NCBI RefSeq assembly: GCF_017312725.1 | Contig: NZ_BOPO01000002.1 | Coordinates: forward strand, 62,001 to 126,000 | Source of the DNA: Actinocatenispora comari | GTDB taxonomy: Bacteria > Actinomycetota > Actinomycetes > Mycobacteriales > Micromonosporaceae | Length of the DNA: 64,000 nucleotides | Direction: 5' to 3' | Shown: positions 1 to 8,944 of the stretch, one piece after another | Numbering within the stretch: position 1 is the first letter of the stretch | Layout: each line of letters begins with the position of its first letter | The notes under the pieces: generated by a model | What the model was told of the DNA's origin: nothing | Seen by the model: only the letters and a program-made list of their open reading frames with translations | Databases searched by the model: none | Made by a program: the position numbers and the translations under genes

Positions 1-1356
1 ATCCCCGCCGTGGTACGGGATGTCGAGCTGTCCGACCCGCTGCCCGCCCTGCCGCCCCGGGACGCGACCGGGCGCCGCGCCGACCGGGCCTTCCTGCTGC
101 TGCGAAGCCACACCGCACCGCTGGCGCTGGTACCGGTCGAGGTGCCCGACGGCGGGCTCGCACCGGCGCGGCTGGCCGCGGCGCTGACCACCGCGCTGGG
201 CCCCGGATGCATCGCCGACGCCGTCGTCGCGGCGGCCCCGCCGCCCGATCACACCGGCCATTCCGTTGCGGACCAACCCGTCCCGCCGGTCACCGATCCG
301 TCCACTGTGGATGGCCAGCAGTACCTGCGGCGGCGGGCCGAGGTGCTGCGCGCGGCACCGGAACTGACGGTGGCGATCTGCACCCGGGACCGGGCCGAGC
401 TGCTGGCGCAGTGCCTGGAAGCCGTTGCCGTGCAACACCACCCCCGGTTCCGGGTGCTGGTGGTCGACAACGCCCCCCGCACCGACGCCACCCGCCGCTG
501 CGTCGACGCCGCCCGCTCTCGGTACCCGGTCGAGATCGAGTATCTGGTCGCCCCGCGCGGCGGGGCGTCGAACGCCCGCAACGTGGCCCTGGCGGCGACC
601 CGGGGCCGGACGGTGGCGTTCGTCGACGACGACGCGCAACCCGACCCGTACTGGCTCGCCGAGATCGCCCGGGCGTTCGCCGACCACCCGACGGCGGACG
701 CGGTCACCGGCCCCGTCGTACCGCTGGTGCTCGACAGCCCCGCGCAGCTGTGGTTCGAGCAGTACGGCGGGCTCAGCAAGGGCCGCGGCTTCCGCGAGTG
801 GGTGTTCGGCCCGAACGGCGCCGACCGGCAGCATCCGCTCTACCCGCTGCCGCCGGTCGGCAGCGGCGTCAACATGACGCTGCGGCCGACCGCGGTGGCG
901 CGCATCGGCCGGTTCGACCCCGCGCTCGGCGGTGGCACGCCGGCGCTGGGCGGCGAGGACACGTTGGCGTTCATGACGCTGCTCGCCGCCGGCGGCACCG
1001 TCGTCTACCATCCCGGCGCGCTGGTCCGGCACCGGCACCGGGACGACCTCGCCGGGCTGCGCAGCCAGCTGGTCGGCTACGGCTCGGGCCTGACCGCCGC
1101 GTACACCGCGCTGGTGTGCCGGCACCCGGCGAGCCTGCTCACCCTGGCCCGGCTGGCGCCGAGGGCGCTGCACGACCTGTTCGCCACCGACAGCCCGCGG
1201 GTCGCCACGATCGGTCCGGACTTCCCGCGCGAGCTGCTCACCGCCAACCGGCACGGCATGCTCCGCGGCCCGCTCTGGTACCTGCGGGGCCGGCGGGACC
1301 GGTCGCCGGCGGCAGGCACGGTGGACGTGAAGCAGGCGGTGGGCGGGGCACCATGA
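1..1356 (+). CDS. Family 2 glycosyltransferase (5' end cut by window)
   Basis: The frame is open from base 1, so the true start probably lies upstream; an internal GTG at 10 is the first possible start inside the window. A variable N-terminal module of about 115 residues precedes a GT-A domain. The domain shows TVAICTRDRAELL, the nucleotide-binding strand VLVVDNAP, and the metal-binding acidic triad in FVDDDAQPDPYW near residue 209. Further on come the acceptor-side GGEDTLAF and a conserved histidine region (RHRHRDDL). GT2 enzymes of this type move a sugar from a nucleotide donor to an envelope glycan or lipid carrier on the cytoplasmic face. Its stop overlaps the next start by 4 bp (ATGA), so it is translationally coupled to the membrane proteins behind it. 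Donor and acceptor cannot be told from sequence. Confidence 0.88.
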   Translation: MPAVVRDVELSDPLPALPPRDATGRRADRAFLLLRSHTAPLALVPVEVPDGGLAPARLAAALTTALGPGCIADAVVAAAPPPDHTGHSVADQPVPPVTDPSTVDGQQYLRRRAEVLRAAPELTVAICTRDRAELLAQCLEAVAVQHHPRFRVLVVDNAPRTDATRRCVDAARSRYPVEIEYLVAPRGGASNARNVALAATRGRTVAFVDDDAQPDPYWLAEIARAFADHPTADAVTGPVVPLVLDSPAQLWFEQYGGLSKGRGFREWVFGPNGADRQHPLYPLPPVGSGVNMTLRPTAVARIGRFDPALGGGTPALGGEDTLAFMTLLAAGGTVVYHPGALVRHRHRDDLAGLRSQLVGYGSGLTAAYTALVCRHPASLLTLARLAPRALHDLFATDSPRVATIGPDFPRELLTANRHGMLRGPLWYLRGRRDRSPAAGTVDVKQAVGGAP

Positions 1357-3215
1357 CGCTGACCGCCGACCGGCACCGGGACACGGTGGCGCCCGCCGTA
1401 CCGCGGGCGCCGGCCCTCGGGCACGCGCCGGTGACGCTGACGGTCTGCGCGGTCGGCGTGGCGCTGGTCGCGGTCTCGTACGCGCAGGGCTGGGCCGGCG
1501 CCGACGGCAGCGTCGCGTACTGGTGCGGCCAGCTGCTGGTGTTCGTGCCGGTCGCGGTGCGGCTGCTCGCAGCCCGCACGGTCGGTACCGCCGAGGCCGG
1601 CACCCTGGTGCTCGGGTTGGCGGTGCTGCAGTACCTGCTGAAGTGGATGTACAGCCCGGACCGGTTCCGGTTTCCTGACGAGCTGCAGCACTGGGCCGGC
1701 ACCACCGACCTGCTGCACACCGGTCAGCTGTACCGGCCCAACGAGGCGTTGCCGATCGCCGCGCACTATCCCGGCATCGCCGAGGTCGGCGCCGCGGTGG
1801 CCGGGCTCACCGGGCTGCCGGCCACCGTGGCGGGTCTGCTGGTCGCCGGCGTCTGCCATCTGGCGTTCGTGGCGGCGCTGTTCGTCCTGGCGCGACGGAC
1901 CGGCGCCGGCCCGCGCACCGCGGCGCTCGCCTGCGTGCTGTACGCGACCGGCCTGCACTACCTGTTCTTCGACTCGATGTACCTGTACCAGACCGTCGCG
2001 CTGCCGTTCCTGCCGCTGGTGCTGTGGGCCAGCCGGCGCTGGCGGCTGCACTCGACGGACACCCTGCCGTACGCGGCGATCGGGCTGGTCGCGCTGGCCA
2101 CGATGACGGTCACCCACCACGTCACCGGGTACCTGGCGGTCGCGGTCCTCGCTCTGCTCGGTGCCCTGGAGGCGGTGCTGGGCGGGCGCCGCGCGGCCCG
2201 GCCCGGCGCCGGCACGGTGCCGCGACGGTACGAGACGTTGCTGCTGGCGGCGGCCGGTGCGGTGTTGGTGGGTGCCTGGACGCTCGGGCCGGCGCGGTCG
2301 GTGGTCGACTACTTCGGCCCGCAGCTGCGGCAGTTCGGCGACGCGGCGAGCGGGCTGCTGTCCGGGCGGTCGAGCGGCTCGACCGGCACCGACCCGGCGG
2401 CCGCGGCGGTCCAGGCGGCCGGGCTGCTGGCCCTGTTCGTCGTGCTGATGGTGGCGCTGCGCGCGACGGTACGGGCCCGATGCCGCGACCCGTGGCGGTG
2501 GGCGCTGCTGGTGGGTGGCGGCACGTTCTTCGCCGTCGCCGCGATCCGGTTCGTCGGCGCGCAGGGGCCGGAGATCGCCGGCCGGGCCACCACGTTCACT
2601 TACCTGCCGCTGTCGCTGCTGGCCGCCGGCGTCCTGGTCGGTGCCACCAGCCGCGGCGGCGCCGGTCTCGACAGCGGGCCGCCGACCGTTCACCACCGCT
2701 GGCGGGTCGCCGCCGGTACCGCGGTGCTGCTGTTGCTGCTGGCCGGGGCGCGGCTGGACGGCTGGCCGCCGGCGTTCGAGCGGCTGCCCGGCGGTTTCCG
2801 CCTCGACGGCTACGAGAGCGGGCTGGACGCGCGGTCGGTCGCGGCGGCGCAGTGGCTGGGCCGGCAGTACCCGCCCGGTACCCGGATCGGCTGCGACCTG
2901 ACCGGCTGCACGCTGGCCGCCGCGTACGGGCGGCTCGATCCGGTCGGCTACGTCGACCGGGTGTACACCACGCCCCGCTGGACGCCCGGCACCGAGGCGC
3001 TGCTGCGGCAGCAGGCGGTGTCACTGCTGTGGGTCGACCGCCGGCTGGGCACCGACACGCCGCCGACCGGCAGCCTGTTCCCGACCGATCCGCGCGCCGG
3101 GCAGCGGAACCGGCCGCTGCCGCGGGCCGCGGTCACCAAGTTCGACCGGCTGCCGGGCAGCGACCGCCGGTACGACGACGGCGCGGTCCGCATCTACACG
3201 GTGGACCGGCGATGA
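1353..3215 (+). CDS. Large polytopic membrane protein, GT-C-like
   Basis: The product is 620 residues with roughly ten hydrophobic segments and a soluble C-terminal tail of about 150 residues. It starts at the ATG that overlaps the upstream stop. After the second or third membrane segment is an acidic pair in RFRFPDELQHW, placed like the catalytic loop acidic residues of GT-C enzymes that use polyprenyl-phosphate sugars. This resemblance is my inference, not a family match. The tail contains GTRIGCDLTGCTLAAAYG and may fold outside the membrane. Sitting between a GT2 and a flippase, it most likely takes part in assembly or modification of an exported polysaccharide. It could also be a polymerase (Wzy-like). 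Confidence 0.6.
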   Translation: MTLTADRHRDTVAPAVPRAPALGHAPVTLTVCAVGVALVAVSYAQGWAGADGSVAYWCGQLLVFVPVAVRLLAARTVGTAEAGTLVLGLAVLQYLLKWMYSPDRFRFPDELQHWAGTTDLLHTGQLYRPNEALPIAAHYPGIAEVGAAVAGLTGLPATVAGLLVAGVCHLAFVAALFVLARRTGAGPRTAALACVLYATGLHYLFFDSMYLYQTVALPFLPLVLWASRRWRLHSTDTLPYAAIGLVALATMTVTHHVTGYLAVAVLALLGALEAVLGGRRAARPGAGTVPRRYETLLLAAAGAVLVGAWTLGPARSVVDYFGPQLRQFGDAASGLLSGRSSGSTGTDPAAAAVQAAGLLALFVVLMVALRATVRARCRDPWRWALLVGGGTFFAVAAIRFVGAQGPEIAGRATTFTYLPLSLLAAGVLVGATSRGGAGLDSGPPTVHHRWRVAAGTAVLLLLLAGARLDGWPPAFERLPGGFRLDGYESGLDARSVAAAQWLGRQYPPGTRIGCDLTGCTLAAAYGRLDPVGYVDRVYTTPRWTPGTEALLRQQAVSLLWVDRRLGTDTPPTGSLFPTDPRAGQRNRPLPRAAVTKFDRLPGSDRRYDDGAVRIYTVDRR

Positions 3216-4168
3216 CCGGCGCACACCGTTCTCCCGGCCGCGGCCGGCGCCGGCCGGGCGGGGCGGCACACGGACCCTGTCCACCGGTTGCCGGCCGGGC
3301 AGCTCGGTCGGCCGGGGTCGCCGGCGGGCCGGGGCGGCCGGCCGCACGCACGCTTCGTCGGGCGGTGGCCGGCGGGCCGCGGTGGCCGATCGGGATCGCG
3401 GGCGCCGCGCTGGTCGCCGCCGGTGCGGTGCTGCTGCCGGTACCGGTGCTGCGGGTGCCGGCCGGCCTCGCGCTGGTGTTCGCCCTGCCCGGCCTCGCCG
3501 CCATCGGCCCGCTCCGGCCCCGACTGTCCACAATGGAGCGGATCGCGCTGGTGCCGTTGCTGAGCATCGCGGTACCGGTCGTCGGTGGCATCGGCTGCTA
3601 CGCCGCCGGTGTCCGGCTGACCACGCCGGTGTGGGTCGCGCTCACCACCATCGTCACGCTCGCGCTCTGCGGCCTGCACGTCGGGCTCGGCCCGCGCGCG
3701 ACCCGGTCGGCCGGGCGCCCCGCCGACGATCCCACGACCGAGGACGGTGGCCGGCCGGCGCGGCGCGGTCCCGCGGGCCGCTGGACGGCGCGCCGGGCGC
3801 TGCGGGTCGTCCTGCCGGCGGTACTGACGATCGCGCTGCTCGGTGGCGCCGGCGTGGTGGCGTTGCGGGCGGCGCGGACCGGGTCGGTGCAGCACTACAC
3901 CGCGCTGTCGATCACGCCGGTCGGGTCGGCCGTCGCGCTCGACCGGTCGGTACGCGTCACCGTGTCCTGCAACGAGTCCGCCCCGACCGGCTACACGGTC
4001 CGGGTGACCGGTGCGGACGGGTACGCGGCGCACCGCAGCGTGCGGCTCGCACCCGGACACTCCCGTACCTGGCAGCTCTCGGTACCGGCGGTCGGCCGGG
4101 TCACCGCACGGCTGTACACCGGTGACGGGGGAACCCCGTACCGGTCGGTGTTCCTGGCCGGGGGGTGA
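3212..4168 (+). CDS. Membrane protein, DUF1616-like
   Basis: The product is 318 residues. A basic, disordered N-terminus of about 55 residues is followed by two hydrophobic hairpins. The stretch PAGLALVFALPGLAAIGPL followed by LSTMERIALVPLLS is the arrangement typical of DUF1616 proteins. A linker of charged residues leads to another membrane segment near residue 205 and an extracytoplasmic beta-rich domain of about 100 residues containing RVTVSCNESAPTGYTVRV. The start is the ATG in a 4-bp overlap with the preceding gene. The role is unknown. Context in an envelope glycan operon suggests an accessory factor for synthesis or export. Confidence 0.6.
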   Translation: MTGAHRSPGRGRRRPGGAAHGPCPPVAGRAARSAGVAGGPGRPAARTLRRAVAGGPRWPIGIAGAALVAAGAVLLPVPVLRVPAGLALVFALPGLAAIGPLRPRLSTMERIALVPLLSIAVPVVGGIGCYAAGVRLTTPVWVALTTIVTLALCGLHVGLGPRATRSAGRPADDPTTEDGGRPARRGPAGRWTARRALRVVLPAVLTIALLGGAGVVALRAARTGSVQHYTALSITPVGSAVALDRSVRVTVSCNESAPTGYTVRVTGADGYAAHRSVRLAPGHSRTWQLSVPAVGRVTARLYTGDGGTPYRSVFLAGG

Positions 4169-4174
4169 GGCGGC

Positions 4175-5551
4175 GTGGCCCACCAGCGCGGCACCCCGAC
4201 CCTGCCCCGGCCCACGGCGCGGCTGGCCCGCCTGGCCCGCCGGGACGGCGACCTGCTCACCAGCTCCGGCTCGCTGACCGCCTCCACCCTGATCACCTCC
4301 GCCACCGGCTTCCTCTACTGGTTCGTCGCCGCCCGGCTGTTCAGCCCGGAGGCGGTCGGTACCGCGTCGGCGGCGGTGTCGGCGATGACACTGGTCGGCA
4401 CGCTCGGCATGTTCGGCCTCGGCACGATGCTGATCGGCGAGCTGCCCCGGCTGCCCGGTGACCGCTGGCCGTTGCTGTCCGCCGCCGCCCTCACCGCCGG
4501 TGCGATCGCCGCCGTCGGCGCGCTGATCTACCTCGGCCTCGCCTGGGTCGCCATCCCCGGCCTGCGCACCGCGCTGCCCGGGCCGACGATGGTCGTCCTG
4601 GTCGCGGCCGGCATCGTCCTGACCGCGATGGCGCTGGTGGTCGACGAGGGGCTGGTCGGCCTCGCCGCCGGCCCGTTTCAGATGTTGCGCAATCTGTACT
4701 TCGCGGTCGCCAAGCTGGTGCTGCTCGGTGCCGCCGCGCTGCTGCCCGCCACCGCGACCGGTGCCCCGATCCTGGCCAGCTGGCTCGCCGGGTTGCTGCT
4801 GTCGCTGCTGCTGCTCGCCCAGCTGCTGCGCCGACGCGGCCGGCTCGGCTCGCTGCGCCCGGCGCTGTCGATGCTGCGCGGCCGCACCGGCCGGGCCCTC
4901 GACTACAACCTGCTCAACCTCTCCCTGTACCTGCCGCACATCACGTTGCCGCTGGTGGTGACGGCAGTGTTGGGCGTGCGGGTGACCGGCGCCTTCTACA
5001 CTGCCTGGATGGTCTACACGGTCGCGGTGATGCTGCCCGGCAACCTCGCGACCGCACTGTTCGCGGTGGCGACCGGGCAGCGTGCGGTGCTGCGGGCCAA
5101 GCTGCGTACCGCGCTCGCGGTCGCGCTCGGCGTCGGTGTGCCCGCCACCGTCCTGGTGGCCGTCGCCGCCCGGCCGATCATGTCGCTGTTCGGCGCCGAG
5201 TACGCCGACGTCGCCACCGGCGCGCTGCGCATCCTGGCGCTGAGCTACCTGTTCGCGGTGTTCCGCCAGCTCGTCGTCGGCGTGGTACGGGTGCTCGACA
5301 AGGTACGGCTCGCCACCGTCGGCGCGGTGCTCGCCGGCTGCCTGGAGATCGCCGCCGCCGCGTACGGCGGGACCCACGGCGGGCTGACCACGATGGTGCT
5401 GTGGCTGGTCGGCGTGTTCGCGTTGGAGGCGCTGATCACCGCGCCGATCGTGCTGTGGGCCGCGACCGCCCGCCCCGGCGACCGGCGCGAGCACCCCGAG
5501 CGGCCCGACCGGCCCGACCGAAGCGGGCGGCCCGGGCGGGGCGCCCGGTGA
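4175..5551 (+). CDS. Polysaccharide flippase (Wzx/MATE-like)
   Basis: The product is 458 residues with about twelve to fourteen hydrophobic segments spread evenly along it, the usual form of the MOP-superfamily polysaccharide exporters. The opening TSSGSLTASTLITSATGFLYWFVAARLFSPEAVG matches the first helices of Wzx-type proteins, where an oligosaccharide-lipid enters. The GTG at 4175 is chosen; a GGGGGG-rich Shine-Dalgarno lies over the previous stop at 4160-4168. The likely job is moving a lipid-linked oligosaccharide across the cytoplasmic membrane for the operon. The C-terminus ends in a charged disordered tail. Confidence 0.82.
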   Translation: MAHQRGTPTLPRPTARLARLARRDGDLLTSSGSLTASTLITSATGFLYWFVAARLFSPEAVGTASAAVSAMTLVGTLGMFGLGTMLIGELPRLPGDRWPLLSAAALTAGAIAAVGALIYLGLAWVAIPGLRTALPGPTMVVLVAAGIVLTAMALVVDEGLVGLAAGPFQMLRNLYFAVAKLVLLGAAALLPATATGAPILASWLAGLLLSLLLLAQLLRRRGRLGSLRPALSMLRGRTGRALDYNLLNLSLYLPHITLPLVVTAVLGVRVTGAFYTAWMVYTVAVMLPGNLATALFAVATGQRAVLRAKLRTALAVALGVGVPATVLVAVAARPIMSLFGAEYADVATGALRILALSYLFAVFRQLVVGVVRVLDKVRLATVGAVLAGCLEIAAAAYGGTHGGLTTMVLWLVGVFALEALITAPIVLWAATARPGDRREHPERPDRPDRSGRPGRGAR

Positions 5552-5805
5552 CCGGCACGGACCGCCCGACGCCCGCCGCCGACGGCCCGGCACCCGGCGC
5601 CGACGGCGCGAGAGCGGCAGCGGAGAGCGGCACGGGCCGTCCGGTGAGCGGCGAGCGGCCGTGCGTGTGCGGGCATCCGCGCACCGCGCACCGGCACTAC
5701 CGGCGCGGCAGCGACTGCGCCGTGTGCGGCCCCGAGGTGTGCCCCCGCTACCGCCCGGTCCGCTGGTGGCGCCGCCCGGCGAAAGCGGACCGAGCGGCCC
5801 GGTAG
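5548..5805 (+). CDS. Small Cys/His-rich protein, possible zinc site
   Basis: The product is 85 residues and starts at a GTG overlapping the flippase stop by 4 bp, so it ends the operon. The first half is Ala/Gly/Pro-rich and disordered. The second half carries CVCGHPRTAHRHYRRGSDC followed by CGPEVC, giving five cysteines and three histidines in 31 residues, which could bind one or two metals. The tail is strongly basic. I do not recognise the family. Its place behind a flippase suggests a regulator or partner of the glycan machinery. The short length makes an annotation error possible, but the Cys/His spacing and the coupled start argue for a real gene. Confidence 0.6.
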   Translation: MTGTDRPTPAADGPAPGADGARAAAESGTGRPVSGERPCVCGHPRTAHRHYRRGSDCAVCGPEVCPRYRPVRWWRRPAKADRAAR

Positions 5806-5876
5806 CACCCTGCTGACCTGCGGTTTCCTCAGTCCGGGGCCAGGCGCGGAAGATTCTCGAAGATAATCTGGCGACG

Positions 5877-5904
5877 TGTCGATCCCGGTGCGGCGCCGTT
5901 CGAC
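5877..5904 (+). promoter_or_regulatory. Predicted ECF42-dependent promoter
   Basis: TGTCGA at 5877-5882 is followed, after 18 bases, by CGAC at 5901-5904. From memory, ECF42 sigma factors recognise TGTCGA in the -35 and CGA/TC in the -10 region and control DGPF-protein genes. This site lies 52 bases before such a gene and just ahead of an ECF42-type sigma gene, so autoregulation is the natural reading. Confidence 0.65.
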
Positions 5905-5955
5905 CTACGGATGAACGGGCCGGACGGCGGCCCGGACGAACACGGAGGCAACGCC

Positions 5956-6375
5956 ATGAAGTACATGCTGATCATGCGGGCGGACGACACGGCGCTGGCG
6001 CAGATGGGCGACGTCGACTTCACCGAGATGCTGGCCACGGTCGGCCGGTTCAACGAGGAACTGATCCGGGCCGGGGTGCTGCTGGCCGCGGAGGGGCTGG
6101 CCGACGCCGCCGACGGCGTGGTCGTCGACCACTCGAGCGAGCCGCCGCTCGTCACCGACGGGCCGTACGGCGAGACCAAGGAGCTGTTCGGCGGGTTCTA
6201 CCTGCTCAACGTCGCGTCGAAGGAGGAAGCCGTCGAGTGGGCCAAGCGGATGCCGATCACCGGCCCCGGCTTCAAGACCGAGATCCGCCGGGTCCCCACC
6301 ATCGACGAGTTCCCGCAGGACAACGAGTGGATCCAGCGCGAGCGCGTCTGGCGCGAGTCCACCGGCCAGCTCTGA
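5956..6375 (+). CDS. DGPF (YCII-related) domain protein
   Basis: The product is 139 residues and opens with MKYMLIMRADD, typical of the YCII/DGPF family. The signature is TDGPYGETKELFGGF, with Tyr in place of the final Phe of DGPF. The start at 5956 is chosen over an in-frame ATG at 5911 because CGGAGG at 5942-5947 sits at the right distance and the homologous region begins here. Such small proteins form ferredoxin-like dimers; no reaction is established for most. It lies 14 bp before an ECF42 sigma factor gene, the usual pairing. It is probably the regulated target or partner of that sigma factor. Confidence 0.88.
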   Translation: MKYMLIMRADDTALAQMGDVDFTEMLATVGRFNEELIRAGVLLAAEGLADAADGVVVDHSSEPPLVTDGPYGETKELFGGFYLLNVASKEEAVEWAKRMPITGPGFKTEIRRVPTIDEFPQDNEWIQRERVWRESTGQL

Positions 6376-6389
6376 GCGGGTACGAACCG

Positions 6390-7676
6390 ATGAGCGACCC
6401 GACGGGCCGGGAGGCGGTGGCCGCGGTGTGGCGGATCGAGTCCGCCCGCATCGTCGGCGCGCTCGCCCGCTACACCGGCGACTTCGCGCTGGCCGAGGAC
6501 CTGGCGCAGGAGGCACTGGCCGAGGCGCTGGTGTCCTGGCCGCGCGACGGCGTGCCGCGCAACCCGGCGGGTTGGCTGCTCACGGTCGGGCGGCGGCGGG
6601 CGATCGACACGTACCGCCGCCGCTCGGCCCTGGACGACCGGTACGCCGCCCTTGGCCACGACCTGGGCGAGGGCGGCGCCGCGTCCGGGCCGGTACCGGC
6701 CGACCCGGCCCGGGACGCCGACGACGTGCTGTGGGACCCGGACCGGATCGACGACGACACGCTGGCGCTGATGTTCGTCGCCTGCCACCCGGTGCTGTCC
6801 CGGGAGGCGCGGGTGGCGCTGACCCTGCGGGTGCTCGGCGGGTTGACCAGCGACGAGATCGCGAAGGCAGGCCTGGTACCGACGGCGACGGTGCAGGCCC
6901 GGATCACCCGGGCGAAGAAGACGCTCGGCGCGGCCCGGATACCGTTCGCGGTGCCGCCACCGGCCGAACGCCCGCAGCGGCTCGGCTCGGTGCTCAACGT
7001 CGTCTACCTGATCTTCACCGAGGGGTCCTCGGCCAGTACGGGCGGCGCGGCGATCCGGTTCGACCTGGCCGGCGAGGCGCAGCGGCTGGCCCGGGTCCTG
7101 TCCCGGCTGATGCCGGACGAACCCGAGGTGCACGGGCTGCTCGCGCTGCTGGAGCTGACGGCGGCGCGGTTCCCGGCCCGCACCGGGCCGGACGGCGAGG
7201 CGGTACTGCTGGAGCAGCAGGACCGGCGCCGCTGGGACCGCGCCGCGATCCGCCGCGGCCGGGCCGCGCTGGCCCGCGCCGGGCGCGCCGGTCGCGGGCT
7301 CGGCGCGTACGGGCTGCAGGCGGCGATCGCCGAGTGCCACGCGGTCGCCGAGTCGGTCCGGTCGACCGACTGGCCACGCATCGTGCTGCTGTACGAGGCG
7401 CTGGGCCGGTTGGCGCCCTCCCCGGTGGTCGAGCTCAACCGTGCGGTGGCGGTGTGCATGGCCGACGGGCCGGCCGCCGCACTGTCCATTGTGGACAAAG
7501 TGGCGAGCGACCCGGCACTCGCCGGCTCGCACCTGCTGCCCAGCGTCCGCGGCGAGCTGCTCACCCGCCTCGGCCGTACCGACGAGGCCCGCGCCGCGCT
7601 GCAACTCGCCCTGCGGCGCAGCGACAACGACCGGGACCGCAGCGTGCTGTCCCGCAAGCTCGCCGCCCTCGACTGA
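6390..7676 (+). CDS. ECF42-type RNA polymerase sigma factor with TPR-like extension
   Basis: The product is 428 residues, more than twice a minimal ECF sigma. The N-terminal 180 residues hold region 2 (AEDLAQEALAEALVSWP then NPAGWLLTVGRRRAIDTYRR) and region 4 (LTSDEIAKAGLVPTATVQARITRAKK). The remaining 240 residues form a helical domain with VYLIFTEG and repeated LYEALGRL/ELNRAVAV units, the TPR-like extension that defines ECF42. No anti-sigma gene is next to it, as is usual for the group; the extension is thought to control activity. The start ATG at 6390 follows the DGPF gene by 14 bases, and the two are probably co-transcribed from the promoter at 5877. Confidence 0.9.
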   Translation: MSDPTGREAVAAVWRIESARIVGALARYTGDFALAEDLAQEALAEALVSWPRDGVPRNPAGWLLTVGRRRAIDTYRRRSALDDRYAALGHDLGEGGAASGPVPADPARDADDVLWDPDRIDDDTLALMFVACHPVLSREARVALTLRVLGGLTSDEIAKAGLVPTATVQARITRAKKTLGAARIPFAVPPPAERPQRLGSVLNVVYLIFTEGSSASTGGAAIRFDLAGEAQRLARVLSRLMPDEPEVHGLLALLELTAARFPARTGPDGEAVLLEQQDRRRWDRAAIRRGRAALARAGRAGRGLGAYGLQAAIAECHAVAESVRSTDWPRIVLLYEALGRLAPSPVVELNRAVAVCMADGPAAALSIVDKVASDPALAGSHLLPSVRGELLTRLGRTDEARAALQLALRRSDNDRDRSVLSRKLAALD

Positions 7677-7695
7677 GTCGCCGCGACGGGGCCGG

Positions 7696-8139
7696 TCAGT
7701 GCCTGGCGAGCGGTTCAGCCCCGCCACCCGGGGTGCGGCGCGGGGCGATCGTCCGGTGCCGGATGCGCCAGCCGCCGGCGGCCCGGACCAGCCGATCCTC
7801 GTAGGTGTAGCTGGCGATCGTCCCGTCCGGCGCCACCGTGAACCCCTTCGACCAGGCTCGGGCACCGGCCTCGCCGTCCGCCCGGACGATGATGCTGGTG
7901 ACGTGCATGGCCACCGTGCTGCCGGCACCACGCTCGTGCGCCACCGCGATGTAGGTCTCCAGCCACGGCCGGGACGGATCCCGCGGCGGCAGCGGCGCGA
8001 GCCCCAGCGCGCTGGCGTCCACCTCCAGATCCGGCGCGAACACCTCGTCGAACCGGTCGTACGCCTCGGCATCGCACAGGTGACCGTGCAGCGCGATCAC
8101 CTCGTGGATCTCCAGCTTGTCCTCGGCGCTGAGCCGCAT
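7696..8139 (-). CDS. SnoaL-like (NTF2-fold) protein
   Basis: The product is 147 residues beginning MRLSAEDKLEIHEVIALHG, the first helix of the nuclear transport factor 2 / SnoaL-like fold. DAEAYDRFDEVFAPD and YTYEDRLVRAAGGWRIRHRTI fit the later helix and strands. Enzymes and binding proteins of this fold act on small hydrophobic compounds, but the active residues vary and no substrate can be named. It converges with the sigma factor gene upstream (20 bases between stops) and stands alone. A second protein of the same family lies at 39618. Confidence 0.8.
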   Translation of the reverse strand: MRLSAEDKLEIHEVIALHGHLCDAEAYDRFDEVFAPDLEVDASALGLAPLPPRDPSRPWLETYIAVAHERGAGSTVAMHVTSIIVRADGEAGARAWSKGFTVAPDGTIASYTYEDRLVRAAGGWRIRHRTIAPRRTPGGGAEPLARH

Positions 8140-8284
8140 CGCGCACCCCTCCGTCGCCCGGCAACGGACGCCGACGCTAACACCGCGGTACGGCGCCCGG
8201 CCACTTTCCGCTTTCCGTTGTCACGGAAGGGATGCAGCTTCCCGGCCCGCGCGTGGCGCGCTTGACGGCGCGAGGCCGGTGTGA

Positions 8285-8944
8285 TCAGGTGACCAGGCCG
8301 TGCCGGTAGGCGTACACGACGGCCTGGACGCGGTCGCGCAGGCCGAGCTTGGTCAGGATGCGGGAGACGAACGTCTTGACCGTCTCCTGGCTGATCCGCA
8401 ACGTCGCGGCGATCTCCGCGTTGGACAGCCCGTCCGCGATCAGCCGCAGCACCTCCAGCTCGCGCGGCGTCAACGGCCGGTCCGGCGCGGCGCCGTCCAC
8501 CGGCCGGATCCGTGCCGCGTACCGGCCGACGAGCTGGCGGGTCACCTCCGGGTCCAGCAGCGCGGCGCCGCTCGCGACGGTACGGATGCCGTGCAGCAGC
8601 TGCGCCGGCGGCGCGTCCTTGAGCAGGAACCCGCTCGCCCCGGCCCGCAACGCCTGGTAGACGTACTCGTCCAGGTTGAACGTGGTCACCACGAGCACCT
8701 TCACCGGCTGCTCGACGCCGGCGCCGGCGAGCAGCCGGGTGGCCGCGATGCCGTCGAGCACCGGCATCCGGACGTCCATCACCACCACGTCGGGGTGCAG
8801 CCGGCCGGCGAGTTCGACCGCGGCCCTGCCGTCGCCGCACTCGCCGACCATGGACAGGTCCGGCTGCGCGTCGATGATCGTCGCCAGCCCGGTGCGGATG
8901 AGCACCTGGTCGTCGCAGACCAGTACCCGGATCGGCGCGGTCAC
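8285..8944 (-). CDS. NarL/FixJ-family response regulator
   Basis: The product is 219 residues. The receiver domain has the acidic pair in VLVCDDQVLIRTG, the phospho-acceptor Asp in DVVVMDVRMPVLDG and the conserved Lys in GFLLKDAPP. The C-terminal LuxR-type helix-turn-helix is LTPRELEVLRLIADGLSNAEIA with the recognition helix in SQETVKTFVSRIL. The GTG at 8944 overlaps the stop of the sensor kinase by 4 bp. It is the output of the CAAX protease/kinase/regulator operon; in similar operons elsewhere the regulator controls nearby membrane or exporter genes. Its targets cannot be seen here. Confidence 0.93.
   Translation of the reverse strand: MTAPIRVLVCDDQVLIRTGLATIIDAQPDLSMVGECGDGRAAVELAGRLHPDVVVMDVRMPVLDGIAATRLLAGAGVEQPVKVLVVTTFNLDEYVYQALRAGASGFLLKDAPPAQLLHGIRTVASGAALLDPEVTRQLVGRYAARIRPVDGAAPDRPLTPRELEVLRLIADGLSNAEIAATLRISQETVKTFVSRILTKLGLRDRVQAVVYAYRHGLVT

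Noticed and set aside
5911-5955. Earlier ATG for the DGPF protein
   Set aside because: It lies only about seven bases after the predicted promoter -10, lacks a ribosome site, and the conserved start MKYMLI is at 5956.
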